Below, one piece after another: positions 1 through 10,785 of a DNA stretch of 64,000 nt. Source of the stretch: Siderastrea radians (Eukaryota > Cnidaria > Anthozoa > Scleractinia > Rhizangiidae). A model generated the notes under the pieces. The model made no database searches and was not told where the DNA came from. It saw only the letters and a list, made by a program, of their open reading frames with translations. Positions within the stretch are counted from its first letter, which is position 1, and each line of letters begins with the position of its first letter. The stretch spans positions 33,811,093-33,875,092 of the forward strand of contig OZ024900.1 of NCBI GenBank assembly GCA_964017195.1, written 5' to 3'. The position numbers were made by a program, and so were the translations under genes.

Positions 1-67
1 TTCAAGAAAGTTTCGTTAGAGCCATCATCCATTATGGCATTCACCTTCACCTTACAGTCATTTGCTT

Positions 68-913
68 TTAACCACACAGGCACGGTACGAAGGGAATAAG
101 CCTCTGATATGGTTTCTTTCTTAGATGTTGCTGTATGCGCTCGATTTGTGCCCCCTCCCATGGAGATACTTCTTTCTCGTCTTTCAAATCAACTCGTACG
201 GTGTTGTGCAACAAGTAATGATGATTTCTCCTACAGCCGTTAATGTCACAAGAACGAGCTCTGGTACAATCTCTCCCCTCGTGATTGCTGGCCAGACAGC
301 GAAAACATAAGCGCTTGTCCTTTGCGACGTCCCAACGCTTGTCCACTCCTAGACTCTGGAATCGTCTGCAGCTCCAAACCCCGTGGTTTCCCCCACAGTA
401 CACACAAGGTGGCTTGGTTGTTGGTCCTAGTGTCTTTCTTCGCTGATCATTGTCCATGCTGAACAAAGTTCTCGATCCACCACCTCTTTCAACCCGTTTC
501 ACACTAGCTCTTGCTACTTCAGCTGGTTCAGCCGCAATCCTATGCGCCATCTCAACTGCCTCAACTCTGATCCTTACTTCCTCCTTCAACCAATCTCTCA
601 AACTCAGTACCGATCGTGCTTGCTTATGTTCCCTTAACCAGTGACTATAACTTTCCACCTGACTATCAGCAAACTTCTTCACCAACAAACTATGTAATGC
701 TCCATCTTGCAACTCTCCAGTTCGGCCCTCTGCCTGCAATTTTACCACTGCAATGGGGACAAGATCTGCAAATTTCTCAAACGACTGCACATCATTGCTT
801 CTCAAGGGAGGCATCTTTTCAATCTGGTCCATGTATGCTTGCAGCTTTCTGCGCTCACCACCAAACTTAGCCTCGAGAATCTGCTTGGCCTCCTCGTATT
901 CTGGCTGCGTCAC
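68..913 (-). pseudogene. BEL/Pao gag, C-terminal part with zinc knuckles
   Basis: This is the third frame of the same gag. It begins in the helical region typical of Pao gag (PEYEEAKQILEAKFGG). It then has a Cys/His-rich block, CVYCGGNHGVWSC, and CFRCLASNHEGRDC followed by CDINGCRRNHHYLLH, the usual zinc-knuckle array before the Pao protease. The frame ends at 68, before any protease motif, so it may be truncated or interrupted there. Its position directly downstream of the N-terminal gag in minus orientation supports one decayed element. Confidence 0.7.
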
Positions 914-924
914 TCCAAGACCCC

Positions 925-1587
925 TTATTGCCTTGAGCGCTTCCTGTAAGGCTTTGTCTTAGCCGTGCCATCTTGATATTTGCAGGCTCTCCCCCTTGAT
1001 CCACAAGACTCAAAAACAACCCCCCAGAAATCCTCAAACTTGCTTTTCTCACCATCAAATATCGGAACCTTCAGAGGTTTCAGCCGCTGGCTGTAATTTC
1101 CTAAGTGCTGTGGGCTCGACGAATGGTTGTTGACGGATGAATGTGATGACTGATCCGTCATATGTGGAACTGACTGTGGCACTGTTTGTTTATTTGAAGC
1201 CGTTTGACTCTTCACGAGTTGCTTGGTTACGCCCTCAGCCTTTTCGATAACATTGTTTATTTCACTTTCAAGAACCTCTGCTTCCACTGTAACAGAATTC
1301 TTGTTCTCCAGTTCCCCTGAACGTGAATACGCGTCTTGTAATTCATCCATAACATTGATGCACGACTCCAATGCCGCCCACAAATCTGTGATCTCATTTT
1401 CAATCAGCTTGACGTCCTCACCGCTCGCACACAGCCTCTCTAAACTGTGGCGTGTTTTTGTAACTACTGTCTTTTTAGCCCTCTTAACTTGCTTAAGCTC
1501 CAAAATTCTTTCTTGCTCTCTCTTCGAACGTTCAACTTGTTCAAGCTCCTCCTCAGATCGCGACTGACTCGGCGAACCAAACCCCAT
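925..1587 (-). pseudogene. BEL/Pao gag, N-terminal part (frameshifted)
   Basis: The 220-codon frame starts at an ATG at 1587. Its first 100 or so residues are Lys/Glu-rich and probably coiled-coil. Near its end is a DUF1759-like signature, with KVPIFDG followed by FEDFWGVVFES. That block normally runs straight into an alpha-helical capsid-like core. Here the frame is lost around 1004-1022, after the FWGVVFE block. Recognisable gag sequence (SLVDQGGEPANIK) then continues in a second frame, which is open within 867-1058, and is lost again near 938-945. The copy is a decayed gag, not a host gene. Confidence 0.7.
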
Positions 1588-2066
1588 AATAATTTATTCG
1601 CAGAATGAAAAATAAAATCCCTTTGCAAAGCGTAAATGACGGTTAAAATTCTTGAGCGGCTCCAATAACACGAGATTCTAGACACAAGCTCCAATAACGC
1701 GAAATCCTAGGTAACAAAGTCCCCAAAACGATGCAAAACGATGAAATTACGACCAGTTGGTAAATCAAAATGTCCTGAAACTGTTGTCGATAAATCCTTT
1801 TAAAACAGCCATCGAAATGTTAAAACGCACGAACGAAGATCTTCCTGGCAACTCCAAACAACAACTAACAACTCCTCGGTGATCAGAAGAACGGTGTAAA
1901 CAGCTCTACAATTCTCGAAAACCACGATAACAAACTCCAAATACAATGCGAAGCGGTGAAAATTACACAATGGCATCCTGAAATGTTATGATCTCCACTA
2001 ACAAACCGGCGATAACTCTTCCAAAATGTACATAAATCATTCAGTGCCGTTGTGTTCCCTGAAATT

Positions 2067-2084
2067 CTCCCGTCGTGGTCACCA
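2067..2084 (-). promoter_or_regulatory. candidate primer-binding site of the BEL/Pao element
   Basis: On the minus strand the sequence TGGTGACCACGACGGGAG follows an ACATTC end. A TGG start just inside an LTR end in CA is the usual form of a tRNA primer-binding site. From memory it resembles the 3' end of a tRNA-Arg with a few mismatches. The matching 3' LTR is outside the window, so the LTR edge cannot be confirmed. Confidence 0.4.
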
Positions 2085-2205
2085 GAATGTTCGGTAGGGA
2101 CGATAAACACAAAAATAAAACTAAAAACACAACTCCTTTTAATGACTTTTCGAAAACGTCAACTTCTCCAAACCGTACAAAAATCCGCGCACATGTTCTA
2201 TCGCT

Positions 2206-2330
2206 ACCATTAAACTCATCAACAATAGATGAGCTTGGGGAAGGTGCCTGGAAAGATAGTGGAGCCTCGAGCACAAGAGCTGAGCGCGTAGGGTAACCAT
2301 GACAACCCTGTGAGCGGCAACCACCAGGCA
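2206..2330. repeat. direct repeat B, copy 1 (about 125 bp)
   Basis: This block (around tcaacaatagatgagcttgg, ending gtgagcggcaaccaccag) recurs nearly unchanged at 2588-2712 in the same orientation. Together they sit at the 3' side of the DIRS/Ngaro-like element. Ngaro-type elements end in split direct repeats (A1-ORFs-B1-A2-B2), so these two may be B2 and B1, with 2331-2587 as A2. No matching A1 was found at the other end. Confidence 0.7.
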
Positions 2331-2587
2331 CCGTCACACTGAAAAAAAACAGTGGAACCATGATACTCACCTTATACTTACCAGAGAGGGAGGGAGGGCA
2401 GGGAGTGAAGCCGCCAAGCACAGTCGAAACGGCAAAAAGTGCACGTGAGAATGAGCTGACCTCGAAAGCCGAGCTGTAAAACTACGCGACCCCCTGCAGA
2501 CCCCCAATCACTGCGCATGACCTCGGCAGGGGAGGCCGCTGACCGGCATTGTTTTGAGTTTAACTTAGCTTAAATTGCATTTTACCC

Positions 2588-2712
2588 ACATTTAAACTGA
2601 TCAACAATAGATGAGCTTGGGGAAGGTGCCTGGAAAGATAGTGGAGCCTTGAGCACAAGAGCCAAGCGCGTAGGGTAACCATGACAACCCTGTGAGCGGC
2701 AACCACCAGACC
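2588..2712. repeat. direct repeat B, copy 2 (about 125 bp)
   Basis: This is the second copy of the block at 2206-2330. It differs by a few substitutions, for example gagccttgagc against gagcctcgagc. It lies between the 3' flank of the tyrosine-recombinase frame and the putative A2 segment. Confidence 0.7.
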
Positions 2713-3131
2713 TAGCCCTCCAAGCATGGTGCTTGAGGAGCGACAGGCCCGCGAGCAGGGTGGGAGAGGGACCGAGACCCCCCAACAGACTTCCCAAGCA
2801 CCAACCCAACGCCGGCCAGTGAAAAGAAAAATAAAGAAGCATACATACCAACAGATGACGCGCAAACCTGCAGCCAGCCACAACATGACAGTACCACGGT
2901 CCCACTGTAACGGTCTGGACTCTATGACTGGCGCCCCATGAAGAGAGCAGAGCCACTAATTGCCACCCAAGGCGTATTGTTGACAGCAACACAAAAAGGC
3001 GCAGCGCCTCCCGAATAACATCAGTCAAAGTGCGCTAGCCACGCACCAGCACAAAAATAGAGACCCCAGCTCCCGAACCGGTCCCCAGACGAATAAATGA
3101 CTGGACAACAGTCTGGTGGGTTAAGTGACGA

Positions 3132-4184
3132 TCAAGATGTAACACCTGCAGTCAACTGCTTCGAGAGTTTCGATAAAGTCTCTGCCGGAGTCCGAATGTA
3201 AGACAAATAAGCAGAGCTGGTCCACCGTCCCAAAGCCTGAATTTGATGATCCGGGATGCCATTACGGGCTGCTACTGTTGCTGCGCCAATACGGAAACTG
3301 TGGCTAGGGAAGATGCCAGGGATACCAGCCGAAGACAAAATGCGACGTAACCAATCTGTCAGGAGAGCTCGAGATAATGGGCGACCGTCCTGAAGCAGAA
3401 ATAAGGGGCCTGGTCCATTGCCCCTTATAGTCAAATACGACAACAAAGATTGGAATGCGCACAGTGGATACGTGCCTCTGCCTATGTGCACAAAACACCC
3501 TTTCCTAAACGGGTCTGTTTTTGATGCCTTAATCCTAACGCGAAGGCACGAGGGCGAAGAATAAGAGTCCACAGAGATATCGGCCACACCAAGATGGATG
3601 GATGGCGAGAAACTGGCCAAATTGGGGACGGTGAACTCCGCAGAGCGAAGAAAGCCAAAATACGCTAGGCAACAGGCTGCCCAAAACAAGCAATGATCCG
3701 GAATATTGAAATCCAGCGCTTTGAAAATAACAACCATGACATCGTCTGTAATAGGTAGCCGTTGAGAAGAAGCATCACCCTGGGTTCACTTTACGCCTCG
3801 AAGCACCCGCTGCAACCTTAGGCAATTGACGAGAGGATCCGGAAAACCCTGATCGATCTGCAGCGAACGCACTGCAGAAAGATACACCTTAATGGTGGAG
3901 TATTGCACTGTATTGGCCAAGAATGTTGTGAAAAGGCATAGCGTCCATTCATCCACCGGGCAAGGGGAACCTGAGGGATGAATTTTACCGAGCTGGATGC
4001 AAAAGTTGTGAAACTTTCTTTGACCTGATGCATACGAATTCCGTGTCGAGGATGCCAACCCATGTACCAGGAGGTTGTGGCACTGAGCCTCTAGGGTGGA
4101 GATATCAAAAGATCCCATAGCTGTTGAGGAATTGGAGCAGGGTGTGGTAAAGCCTCGGGCGCCAGACGCCGAAACTCCTGCCAA
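3132..4184 (-). pseudogene. tyrosine recombinase of the DIRS-like element (one in-frame stop)
   Basis: Two frames, 3786-4184 and 3132-3737, lie in the same reading frame. Between them is a TGA stop (plus 3786-3788) and then readable recombinase sequence, including RLPIT. The upstream part is the N-terminal core-binding (SAM-like) domain (STRNSYASGQRKF). The downstream part is the catalytic domain, with the first Arg in YFGFLRSAEF, the HxxR box in HSFRIGAAT, GRW, and a Tyr candidate in SAYLSYIR. The enzyme would integrate a circular DNA copy. The single stop probably kills this copy. The start overlaps the RNase H frame by 94 bp, as is common in this order. Confidence 0.8.
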
Positions 4185-4714
4185 TGGAAATGAGAGAGAG
4201 CATCAGCAATCGAGTTATGAATGCCAGGCAAATGTACAGCTATAAAGGTAAAATTATATCGAGCTGCCGCCGACAGTAAGTGGCGCAGAAGCTGCATAAT
4301 GCACGGAATTTTCGACGTCCTGGACGTAAGAATGTGCACCACTGCCTCGTTGTCCGAGCGGAACAGGACATGGCATCGGTGCCATTGTGGACCCCAAACA
4401 TACGAGGCAACCACAACAGGGAATAGCTCTTTGTAAGGGATTGATTGATCGCACTGGGAGAGGCCCCACGCCCCACTGCACCATTCATTTTTGAAGTATG
4501 CACCAAATCCCAAGGAGCCGGCAGCATCTGACGTAACCTCCATATCCGTCGATGCGAACATACCCGGGAAAAGCCAAAAGCTCACCCCATGCCAGGAGGT
4601 GAGAAAGTCAGACCACCACTGAATATCCTTGTGAAATTCCAGGATGATCATGCGTGCGAAAGCAACAGAGGAGGTCAATCGTGCGGCGAAGAAACGTACG
4701 TCCAGGCCACACAA
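4091..4714 (-). pseudogene. RNase H domain of the DIRS-like element
   Basis: The frame contains an RNase H fold with the expected acidic residues: Asp in VTSDAAGSLGFGAYF, Glu in PYKELFPVV, Asp in RSDNEAVV and Asp in HNSIADALS. It is shifted relative to the RT frame. RT-like sequence runs to about 4650 in one frame, and the connection to the QWWSDFLTSWHGVSFW block is in this frame. One indel between about 4640 and 4690 therefore separates the two domains. Confidence 0.75.
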
Positions 4715-5813
4715 CTTTCGCTGCGTGGTGAAGGTGGCCGATTAGCAACTCGAGTTGGCGTCTGGTACACCACCGCTTGTTCCGCCACAATTGAATCAAC
4801 TCCTTAAGTGCAACCAATTTGTCAGCTGGAAGGCGGGCCACTTGCTGCACTGAGTCAAGTTCAATTCCCAACACAGTCAAACAGGTTAACGGGCCAACAC
4901 ACTTGCCCGGATGAAGGGGAAGGCCAAGTGACCTACAAACAGCCAAGGCAGTTTGCAGATTATTGGCGCACTGGTTCGAACGTGCTGGTCCTGCTGTGAG
5001 AAAATCATCAAGATAGTGCATAAGATCGGCCACATTGTACCTATTGATAATGATCCATTCCACCATATCCGCTATCGAGTTAAAAATGTATGGAGCCGAG
5101 CGAAGCCCGAAAGGAAGGGCTAGGTCAACGAAAAATTGGCCCCGCCACTTCATCCCTAACAAGTACCGATCCTCGGGATGCACCGCCACATTACGATAAG
5201 CAGCCTCAACGTCGAACTTTGCCATCATGGCCCCAGGCCCGTGCTTGGCCACCATGTGGATAATCTGGTCGAGTTTGATGTAATGCATAGAGAACTCATC
5301 GGCACTAATACCATCGTTTACGCTATAGCCACCAGGGGAGGATAAGTCAACAATAAGCCGCCATTTGCCAGGTTGGCCTTTTTTAGGGATAACCCCGAAA
5401 CTGCTTACTTGTAAGTTTGGGATGAGACTTGAAGGAAAGGGGCCTGCCACCCTGCATCGAGACACCTCATGGGCCAAATAATCGTCAATAACTTTTGGGT
5501 TCTGGAAGGCAGATGGTTTGTTCCGTTTGGCTGCTTTGAGCCTACGAGTAGGTCGGAATCCCAGGCGAAACCTGTACTGAAGGCCTTGTAAAACGACGGA
5601 AACTGCTTGCTGATCAGGGTGCCCGACCAGTTCCGACGCAAATTGTGCCACATTCAAAGGAGAAACCACCGACACAGGATGGAAAAAGGGACCCCCTAAG
5701 GACAAAAGCAAAGAATAGGAAACACTGGCCAAAGGGTGAAGAAAAACGAATAAATGTGTTTTATTATAAAAGATGTGACTGGTACAAAGGCTACATAGAA
5801 ACGAGCCAAGCAA
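4608..5813 (-). CDS. reverse transcriptase of the DIRS-like element
   Basis: The frame has 401 codons. It includes the RT fingers/palm (GVIPKKGQPGKWRLIVDLS), the first catalytic Asp in MAKFDVEAAYRNV, the LPFGLRSAPYIFN box, and the active-site YLDDFLTAG. A thumb/connection region follows (LGLPLHPGKCVGPLTCLTVLGIEL, QLELLIGHLHHA). This arrangement is typical of DIRS/Ngaro/PAT RTs. The first 40 or so residues, hydrophobic and Leu-rich, are probably not native RT; the true start is unknown. The C-terminus runs out of frame (see the RNase H entry). Confidence 0.8.
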   Translation of the reverse strand: MLGSFLCSLCTSHIFYNKTHLFVFLHPLASVSYSLLLSLGGPFFHPVSVVSPLNVAQFASELVGHPDQQAVSVVLQGLQYRFRLGFRPTRRLKAAKRNKPSAFQNPKVIDDYLAHEVSRCRVAGPFPSSLIPNLQVSSFGVIPKKGQPGKWRLIVDLSSPGGYSVNDGISADEFSMHYIKLDQIIHMVAKHGPGAMMAKFDVEAAYRNVAVHPEDRYLLGMKWRGQFFVDLALPFGLRSAPYIFNSIADMVEWIIINRYNVADLMHYLDDFLTAGPARSNQCANNLQTALAVCRSLGLPLHPGKCVGPLTCLTVLGIELDSVQQVARLPADKLVALKELIQLWRNKRWCTRRQLELLIGHLHHAAKVVWPGRTFLRRTIDLLCCFRTHDHPGISQGYSVVV

Positions 5814-6093
5814 ACAAAAATGTTTGATGCACCCGCCTGATTAACGAAGTATAGCAAGCATAAGATGCAAGCGAACAATCACGTAAAATAACCCCGAGAA
5901 AACAAATTATGATAACAAATTGACTAAGGCGGAATGCCGCATTAACAGAAATGGTAAACAACAAGGTAATTAAAGTTACAACTAGTAACGAGCGAGGCAA
6001 CAACACTAGGTTACAACGCAATAACGTCAGAAACAACTGCAAATCGTACGCACGAACGAGTTGTAGCTACGAACGGCGAATTTTAAGAGTTCC

Positions 6094-6805
6094 TTAAGAG
6101 CGGCGGGCTTTTGCACCAGAAGACGATCCTGGGGAACTGTCACGACGTTTGCGGTCATCGCGGCTGTCCTTGCTGGTACAGCTAGAGCACGCCGTCGCAC
6201 AATGAGAGCCCGAGCAAACCGTACAGCGATGTGCATATCGGCACGACGCGAAAGGAGCTGTGCAGCGACCTTTGTTCCACGAAATGCAGACCACAGCAGA
6301 AGATGACGATCCTAGCGGCTCCGGGTGCTCGTTGGATTGAGCCAGTGAAGACTCACGCACAGATGAACCCGCGGCGTGAAAATTAAACAGTTGAACATTC
6401 ATACATGACCAATCTGTCAGGCGAGTGGCGGCAGCATGCTCACGGAAGGCTTGGTTGTACGCGAGCCAAACTTTTCTGAAGAAGTGACGAAACGTGCGTA
6501 GGATGAGGAGTTGGTACTAACAAATCCTTCCATCAATGTGGGAAGTGAGTTACCAAAATCAGGGCAAAAATGGAGAAAGCCTCCATCCAGGAAGCAATGT
6601 CCTTGATCTTACGACGCTGTTTCTTTGGTTGCGAGGTGAGAACAAGGCGCCCGTCAAACAGTAGCTGCGGCTCCGACTCCTTCTGCAGCAAGTTCACCGC
6701 CAATAACTCGCTCAGGTCCACGTACTTGCCAGCCACGATTTGTGCGACGATCTTCGCAGGCACGGGCGAGAAACCAGGACCAACAACAAAAGGGTGATCC
6801 AACAA
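6094..6805 (-). pseudogene. gag-like frames of the DIRS-like element
   Basis: Two short frames, 6533-6805 and 6094-6402, lie upstream of the RT in different phases. The first holds GKYVDLSELLAVNLL and a Lys-rich run near its end. The second has a cysteine block CISWNKGRCTAPFASCRYAH, with further Cys/His residues in CTVCSGSHCATAC, and an Arg/Ser-rich tail. CCCH-plus-CCHC blocks of this kind are known in gag proteins of DIRS-order elements. The region is degenerate, with no single open frame. Confidence 0.6.
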
Positions 6806-7194
6806 AGATGCGGGCTGACCGACAGAACGGGCGGCGATATCGCGAATCGCCCCGCTCCGCGACGAGCATACGTTCGTGGTGCTAGCACTGGAAGCGAAAG
6901 ACCAAGGATTGTGAAGACCAAGGATTGTGCAAGCAGAAGAAATTTTGATTGGCTGTTTTGTTCAATGTCAATCAATCAAAAAAGTTGGCGGTAGACGTTC
7001 CTGTAGAAGAATTGTATCAGGCTGTATTTTTCGTTTCGCCCGTCCCGCCTGAATGTTTCACCGGGCGAAACGAAAATAGAACCTGATCGCAGGTTAGTTT
7101 TAATCTGATAGTGAGAATACCTGTATAGTGAGTATGGGTTGCCTATATAAACTCCAGGGAGGGGATCTCATGTAAATTCATTACACGAATGTGC

Positions 7195-7211
7195 CACCCC
7201 CCCCCCCCCCA
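7195..7211. repeat. poly-C tract
   Basis: A run of about 15 C residues lies in the intron upstream of the first visible ODF3-like exon. From about 6990 to 7487 I see no coding potential and no clear repeat, other than this tract and a TATATAAA-like stretch near 7145-7155. Confidence 0.8.
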
Positions 7212-7487
7212 CAAATATGATGTGGTTTTTCTTTCTCTTTTGTTACTGGTTTATTTATTTCTATTATGATTTTTAGCTTCACTTTAGTTCATTGTCTAGT
7301 CCTACTTCAAATAACATGTACTGTATGCTACCTGCAGAGAGCAAGCATTTGTCACTTGGTGTAACTCTGTCACTAAACAAATATTAATATTTTGTTGTTT
7401 TTTGTTTCAGACATCAGAGGGTTAATACTTCCAGGGACACCATAAATAAAAGAAAATTAGATTATGTTTCTATATTTTGTCTTTTAG

Positions 7488-10216
7488 GGGATTATGGTCC
7501 TGAGAAACACCGTGTTCCAAAACATCCGTTTCCTCCGAGTTACTCATTTGGGTCACGGACAGCTATTGGTAAGAAAGACAACTTTCCTAGCCCAAACAGC
7601 TACAGCCTTCCTTCCGTCCTTGGTGACAAAGCCGTGGGAAAGACTTCAGCACCTGCCTATACCATGACAGGGAGATCAAAGATTGGAAGTTTTCATGAAG
7701 ATTTACAGAAGGTTTGTTATCAATACATGTGTGTTAATTCAGGCTAATCGAAAAATACTAAAATTGCAGCCAGGAATGGAGATAAAATTGTAAAAAATGG
7801 TTTGACACTGGGTTAAAAAACGTTAAAAAACGAACATTGAAATTCCAGGACGTTGCGATCAAAAATCTTAGATCTTCATCAGCGATGGAAAAAATGTAAC
7901 ACTAAAATATATACGGTCCTAAATTATGTAAATATCCAAAAGTATGAGAAAGGGAATGTGACTCGCTGAAAATTAGCACAGAGAGGTGTAAATACTCAGA
8001 ATGTCAATATGATCGTTTCCTGTGTTAGAGACCCTGAGGGAGTACCATGCTTCAAGGAAGAGCTAGCTGGCTAAGCTAACTTCTGCATGAGTATACCGCC
8101 CTCTGTTTGAGTGGTATATTGTTATCCAAATACAGATTTATTGTCAGAATTACCTATGATTAAATTAAAGACATTTTCATTTCATTTTTTTTCTACAACT
8201 CTATCCTCTCGTAGCTTTTACCTGGCATGTTTAGCTACAGTTGTAAGAAGTTGGTCGATATAAACGGGAGAAAAAAACGTTTGTACAACAGTGTAAGCTG
8301 CAAAGTTGAAAATTTATTAAACTTTGTTTGCTATTAAACACCCCCAAAGCGAAATTTTAAGAAGAAGACAGTTTCTATATAAAACTGCAATTTTCCAATT
8401 TAATGGTCTGCCATTATTACACCAGGATGGATACGATGACATCATTCACTCACCAGCTTTAGAATGCAGATTGTGTGAAAGAGGCTTATTTAGTATGCAG
8501 CACGGGGGTTTTATGCTTTTAGTCTCACAAACTCATGTTTTGCACATAATAAGCTGTGTTCACTCACAGCATTCTAAAGCTGGTGAGTGGATGTCATCAT
8601 TGTATCCTTTCTGGTGTGATAATGGTGGAAAATTAGGCTTAAATTTTGCTTGGGGAGTGTGTAGTAAAGTAACTTAACATATTTTCGAAATCCAAAGAAA
8701 AAATGAATTCAAAGTGATCTTTTTTATCATTTTTTTTTTCTGTTCCTTGCAGTCACCAAAACATAGTGATCCTTTCTTCTGTTTTTCACATAGACACCTG
8801 GAGCAGGCACATATAAAGTGGTTGATCCAAATATCACCAAGCACAAGAATCCCAGCTTTTCCATGAATGCACGCAACTATCCACCAGGAGACAGCACCAT
8901 GAAACCTGGACCCGGAACTTACCAGCCAGAAAGGGTAAATAAATGTGATTGTATAAGGAACAGGTCATAAAATGGCAGCTTTTTTATACTCTCTAAATCA
9001 TGACCCAGCTATAGTGCTTGCAATAGCCCCACAGAGGAGCTGGCTTTGTGAGTCCTGGTCATTTTCTTTGTGTCTGTGTGTAAATTGCTGTTTTCTTTCT
9101 CGTGAAATGTGATTTGCTAATGGCCGATTTACATGGTACATTTTTGCCGCATGCGATATGCTAATATGCCATGCCAACGCCAAGCCTACAACACAAATCG
9201 TGTCATGTAAATTAAACCTACAACATCCTTGAGACAGTCGCACGCAACACAAAAATGTTGTAGGATTTTGAGACATGTTTCGACAGTTGTAAGTAAAGAT
9301 CGTATTGTGCAAATCGGCCTTAAGTGACCAGGAGCCATGATTTCAACTATTACTAGCAGTAACTGCATTTCCTCAAATAATAGGCAGGGTTTTTGAATTT
9401 TTAACTGGGCTTGCTCCAATACCATCCATATTTTGTTTTCTTTGTTTTTTCCTGAAGCAACTTGCTTCAGTCACATGGTTTTTGCTCAGCCATCATAGCA
9501 CCCAAATTGGCAGTTTACGTTTTCTCCAGATATTTCATTTTGAAACTCTTCCTATTTACTTTCATGTACTCAATCTCATGCAATATTTACATGTTCCAAA
9601 TGACATGTTTCTTCAGTTGTGGGTTCCTTTTTCTAGACTAAATTCAGCAAATGCGAGTGGCCTGGTAGAAATGCCCAATTGGCTTTCTTTTTCTTGTTGT
9701 TTGCTCCAAAAAGGGGCAGGGATGAAAGTTTAATTGAAGGAGGTGATTGTTTCAAATTTTGTTGGCAGGAAGTCAAGCACTAAATATTCCATGTAAGCGC
9801 AACATTAGAAAACTGAATATGGGCCTTTCTAGTGGGGGAGGGGTGGGTAATTGTTCTACATAAGCCATCGTATCAAAATGATATTTTCATCAATAAGGGG
9901 TGATTATTTCAGGGACAATTTATCAAGGGGAAGCCATTATTCAAGGAAATACAGTACCTGTGGATCAAGAATCAAGTGTTGTGAAAGATGATGAACTGGA
10001 ATTTACATGAAATGGCTGTTTTATTTTCCATGGGGAGTAGGGGAATATCTTTTCTTCTAAGGTTGTGGACCATTATTGTTGATCCCTTCTGATTTTAACG
10101 AATTTACTTTTTTTGTCTTGCAGCACTGGACGCATAAGAAGGCAGCAGCTAAATTTTCCTTTGGCATCCGACATTCGGAATACACTGCCCCGTTGATTGA
10201 AAACCCTATTGATTAA
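7488..10216 (+). CDS. ODF3: ODF3/CIMAP-like SHIPPO-repeat protein, C-terminal three exons
   Basis: The exons are 7488-7711, 8794-8934 and 10124-10216 (TAA at 10214-10216). All have GT-AG borders and agree in phase; together they give 151 residues. The product has the Pro-Gly-Pro SHIPPO pattern of outer dense fibre protein 3 / ciliary microtubule-associated proteins: PGAGTYKVVDP, KPGPGTYQPER, the TGRSKIGSFHEDLQK segment, and the ending FSFGIRHSEYTAPL. Such proteins bind inside ciliary and sperm-flagellar microtubules. The family length is about 250 residues, so the first 100 or so are missing. The first exon starts with two bases of a split codon, so upstream exons must lie left of the retroelement block or outside the window. 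That would place the DIRS and BEL debris in an intron of this gene. Confidence 0.85.
8334..8668. repeat. foldback element in an ODF3-like intron
   Basis: The two halves form a long imperfect inverted repeat of more than 120 bp per arm. One arm holds catcattcactcaccagc (about 8441-8458) and continues through tttagaatgc. Its complement lies around 8570-8612. The outer ends, near 8340 (cacccccaaagcgaaatttta) and 8645-8662, also pair. It has no coding content and behaves like a MITE or foldback element. Confidence 0.75.
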
Positions 10217-10376
10217 CACAGGTCCACCCTCTTTCTTCTTAGCACCCATCCTTGCCTGTGAATAGAATATTTTAATTAACAGATGTGACCATGATTTTTT
10301 GTATGGGATTATGCAGTGCCAAATGCTATAATTTGCATCAAAGAAGTTGTTTCTGAATTAACTTGAATGTAAAAAC

Positions 10377-10785
10377 TTAAGACGGATTCCGCTCAACGTT
10401 CAAGCAATAAGTGCAAAAAATATTTACCAAAAAACTACTCATAGCACGGTAACATTTTAAATGCTATTTGAAACATCTCACTCTAGTTCACTTGCCCAAG
10501 TGACCCCGCGATGAAATTCTCAAGCATTCTCAAGAAAGTTAATTTCAAATCTCGTAAAAGTATGCTAAAAACAGGCGCCATTTTGTTTTGAACTGACATG
10601 AAGCGTCTTTGTAATTGAAATATGGATAACTTCAAATCCAATTTTCTCTCGCGGGGTCAGCTTGGGAGCAAAAGTAACAATAAGTTCTTCTTATCTGTTC
10701 TCCAAATGTGACAGTGCTGCGAGTATTTTTTTGGTAACTTAATTTTTGCACTTACTGCTTGAGCGTTGAGCGGAAATCGTCTTAA
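10377..10785. mobile_element. 401-bp MITE, copy 1, TTAA target sites
   Basis: TTAA occurs at 10377-10380 and 10782-10785 and flanks a 401-bp body that begins GACGGATTCCGCTCAACGTT. The body ends in the complementary GAGCGGAAATCGTC. The terminal inverted repeats reach about 60-80 bp. A second copy of identical length lies inverted at 41113-41521. TTAA target sites are typical of piggyBac-type transposons. There is no open frame, so it is non-autonomous. Confidence 0.85.

Larger units (their letters stand above)
1..2200 (-). mobile_element. BEL/Pao-type LTR retrotransposon, 5' part (gag, leader, possible LTR edge)
   Basis: Read on the minus strand, this segment runs from a possible LTR edge near 2090-2200, through a primer-binding-site-like sequence and a leader, into a gag region. 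The gag has the layout of Pao/BEL elements: an N-terminal coiled-coil-rich part, a DUF1759-like core and cysteine-rich zinc knuckles. Protease, reverse transcriptase and integrase would lie beyond the left edge. The reading frame is broken at least twice, so this copy is not functional. The right limit is uncertain because a DIRS-like element starts near 2206. The family is inferred from motif layout. Confidence 0.7.
2206..6990 (-). mobile_element. DIRS/Ngaro-like tyrosine-recombinase retrotransposon
   Basis: On the minus strand, in order: gag-like frames with a CCCH/CCHC cysteine block (about 6805-6094), reverse transcriptase (5813-4608), RNase H (4714-4091), and a two-part tyrosine recombinase (4184-3132). 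Overlapping pol and recombinase frames, and a recombinase in place of an integrase, are the hallmarks of the DIRS order. Split direct repeats at the 3' side fit Ngaro better than DIRS1; no methyltransferase frame was seen. The copy has a frameshift between RT and RNase H and a stop inside the recombinase. The right boundary (roughly 6850-7090) is not defined. Confidence 0.8.

Noticed and set aside
2075..3028. overlapping frames of 60-148 codons on both strands as small genes
   Set aside because: They fall in the 125-bp direct repeats and retroelement non-coding ends, have low-complexity content and no conserved domain.
8324..8677. 117-codon plus-strand frame as a small gene
   Set aside because: It lies exactly over a long inverted repeat inside an intron, so the frame is a by-product of the foldback element.
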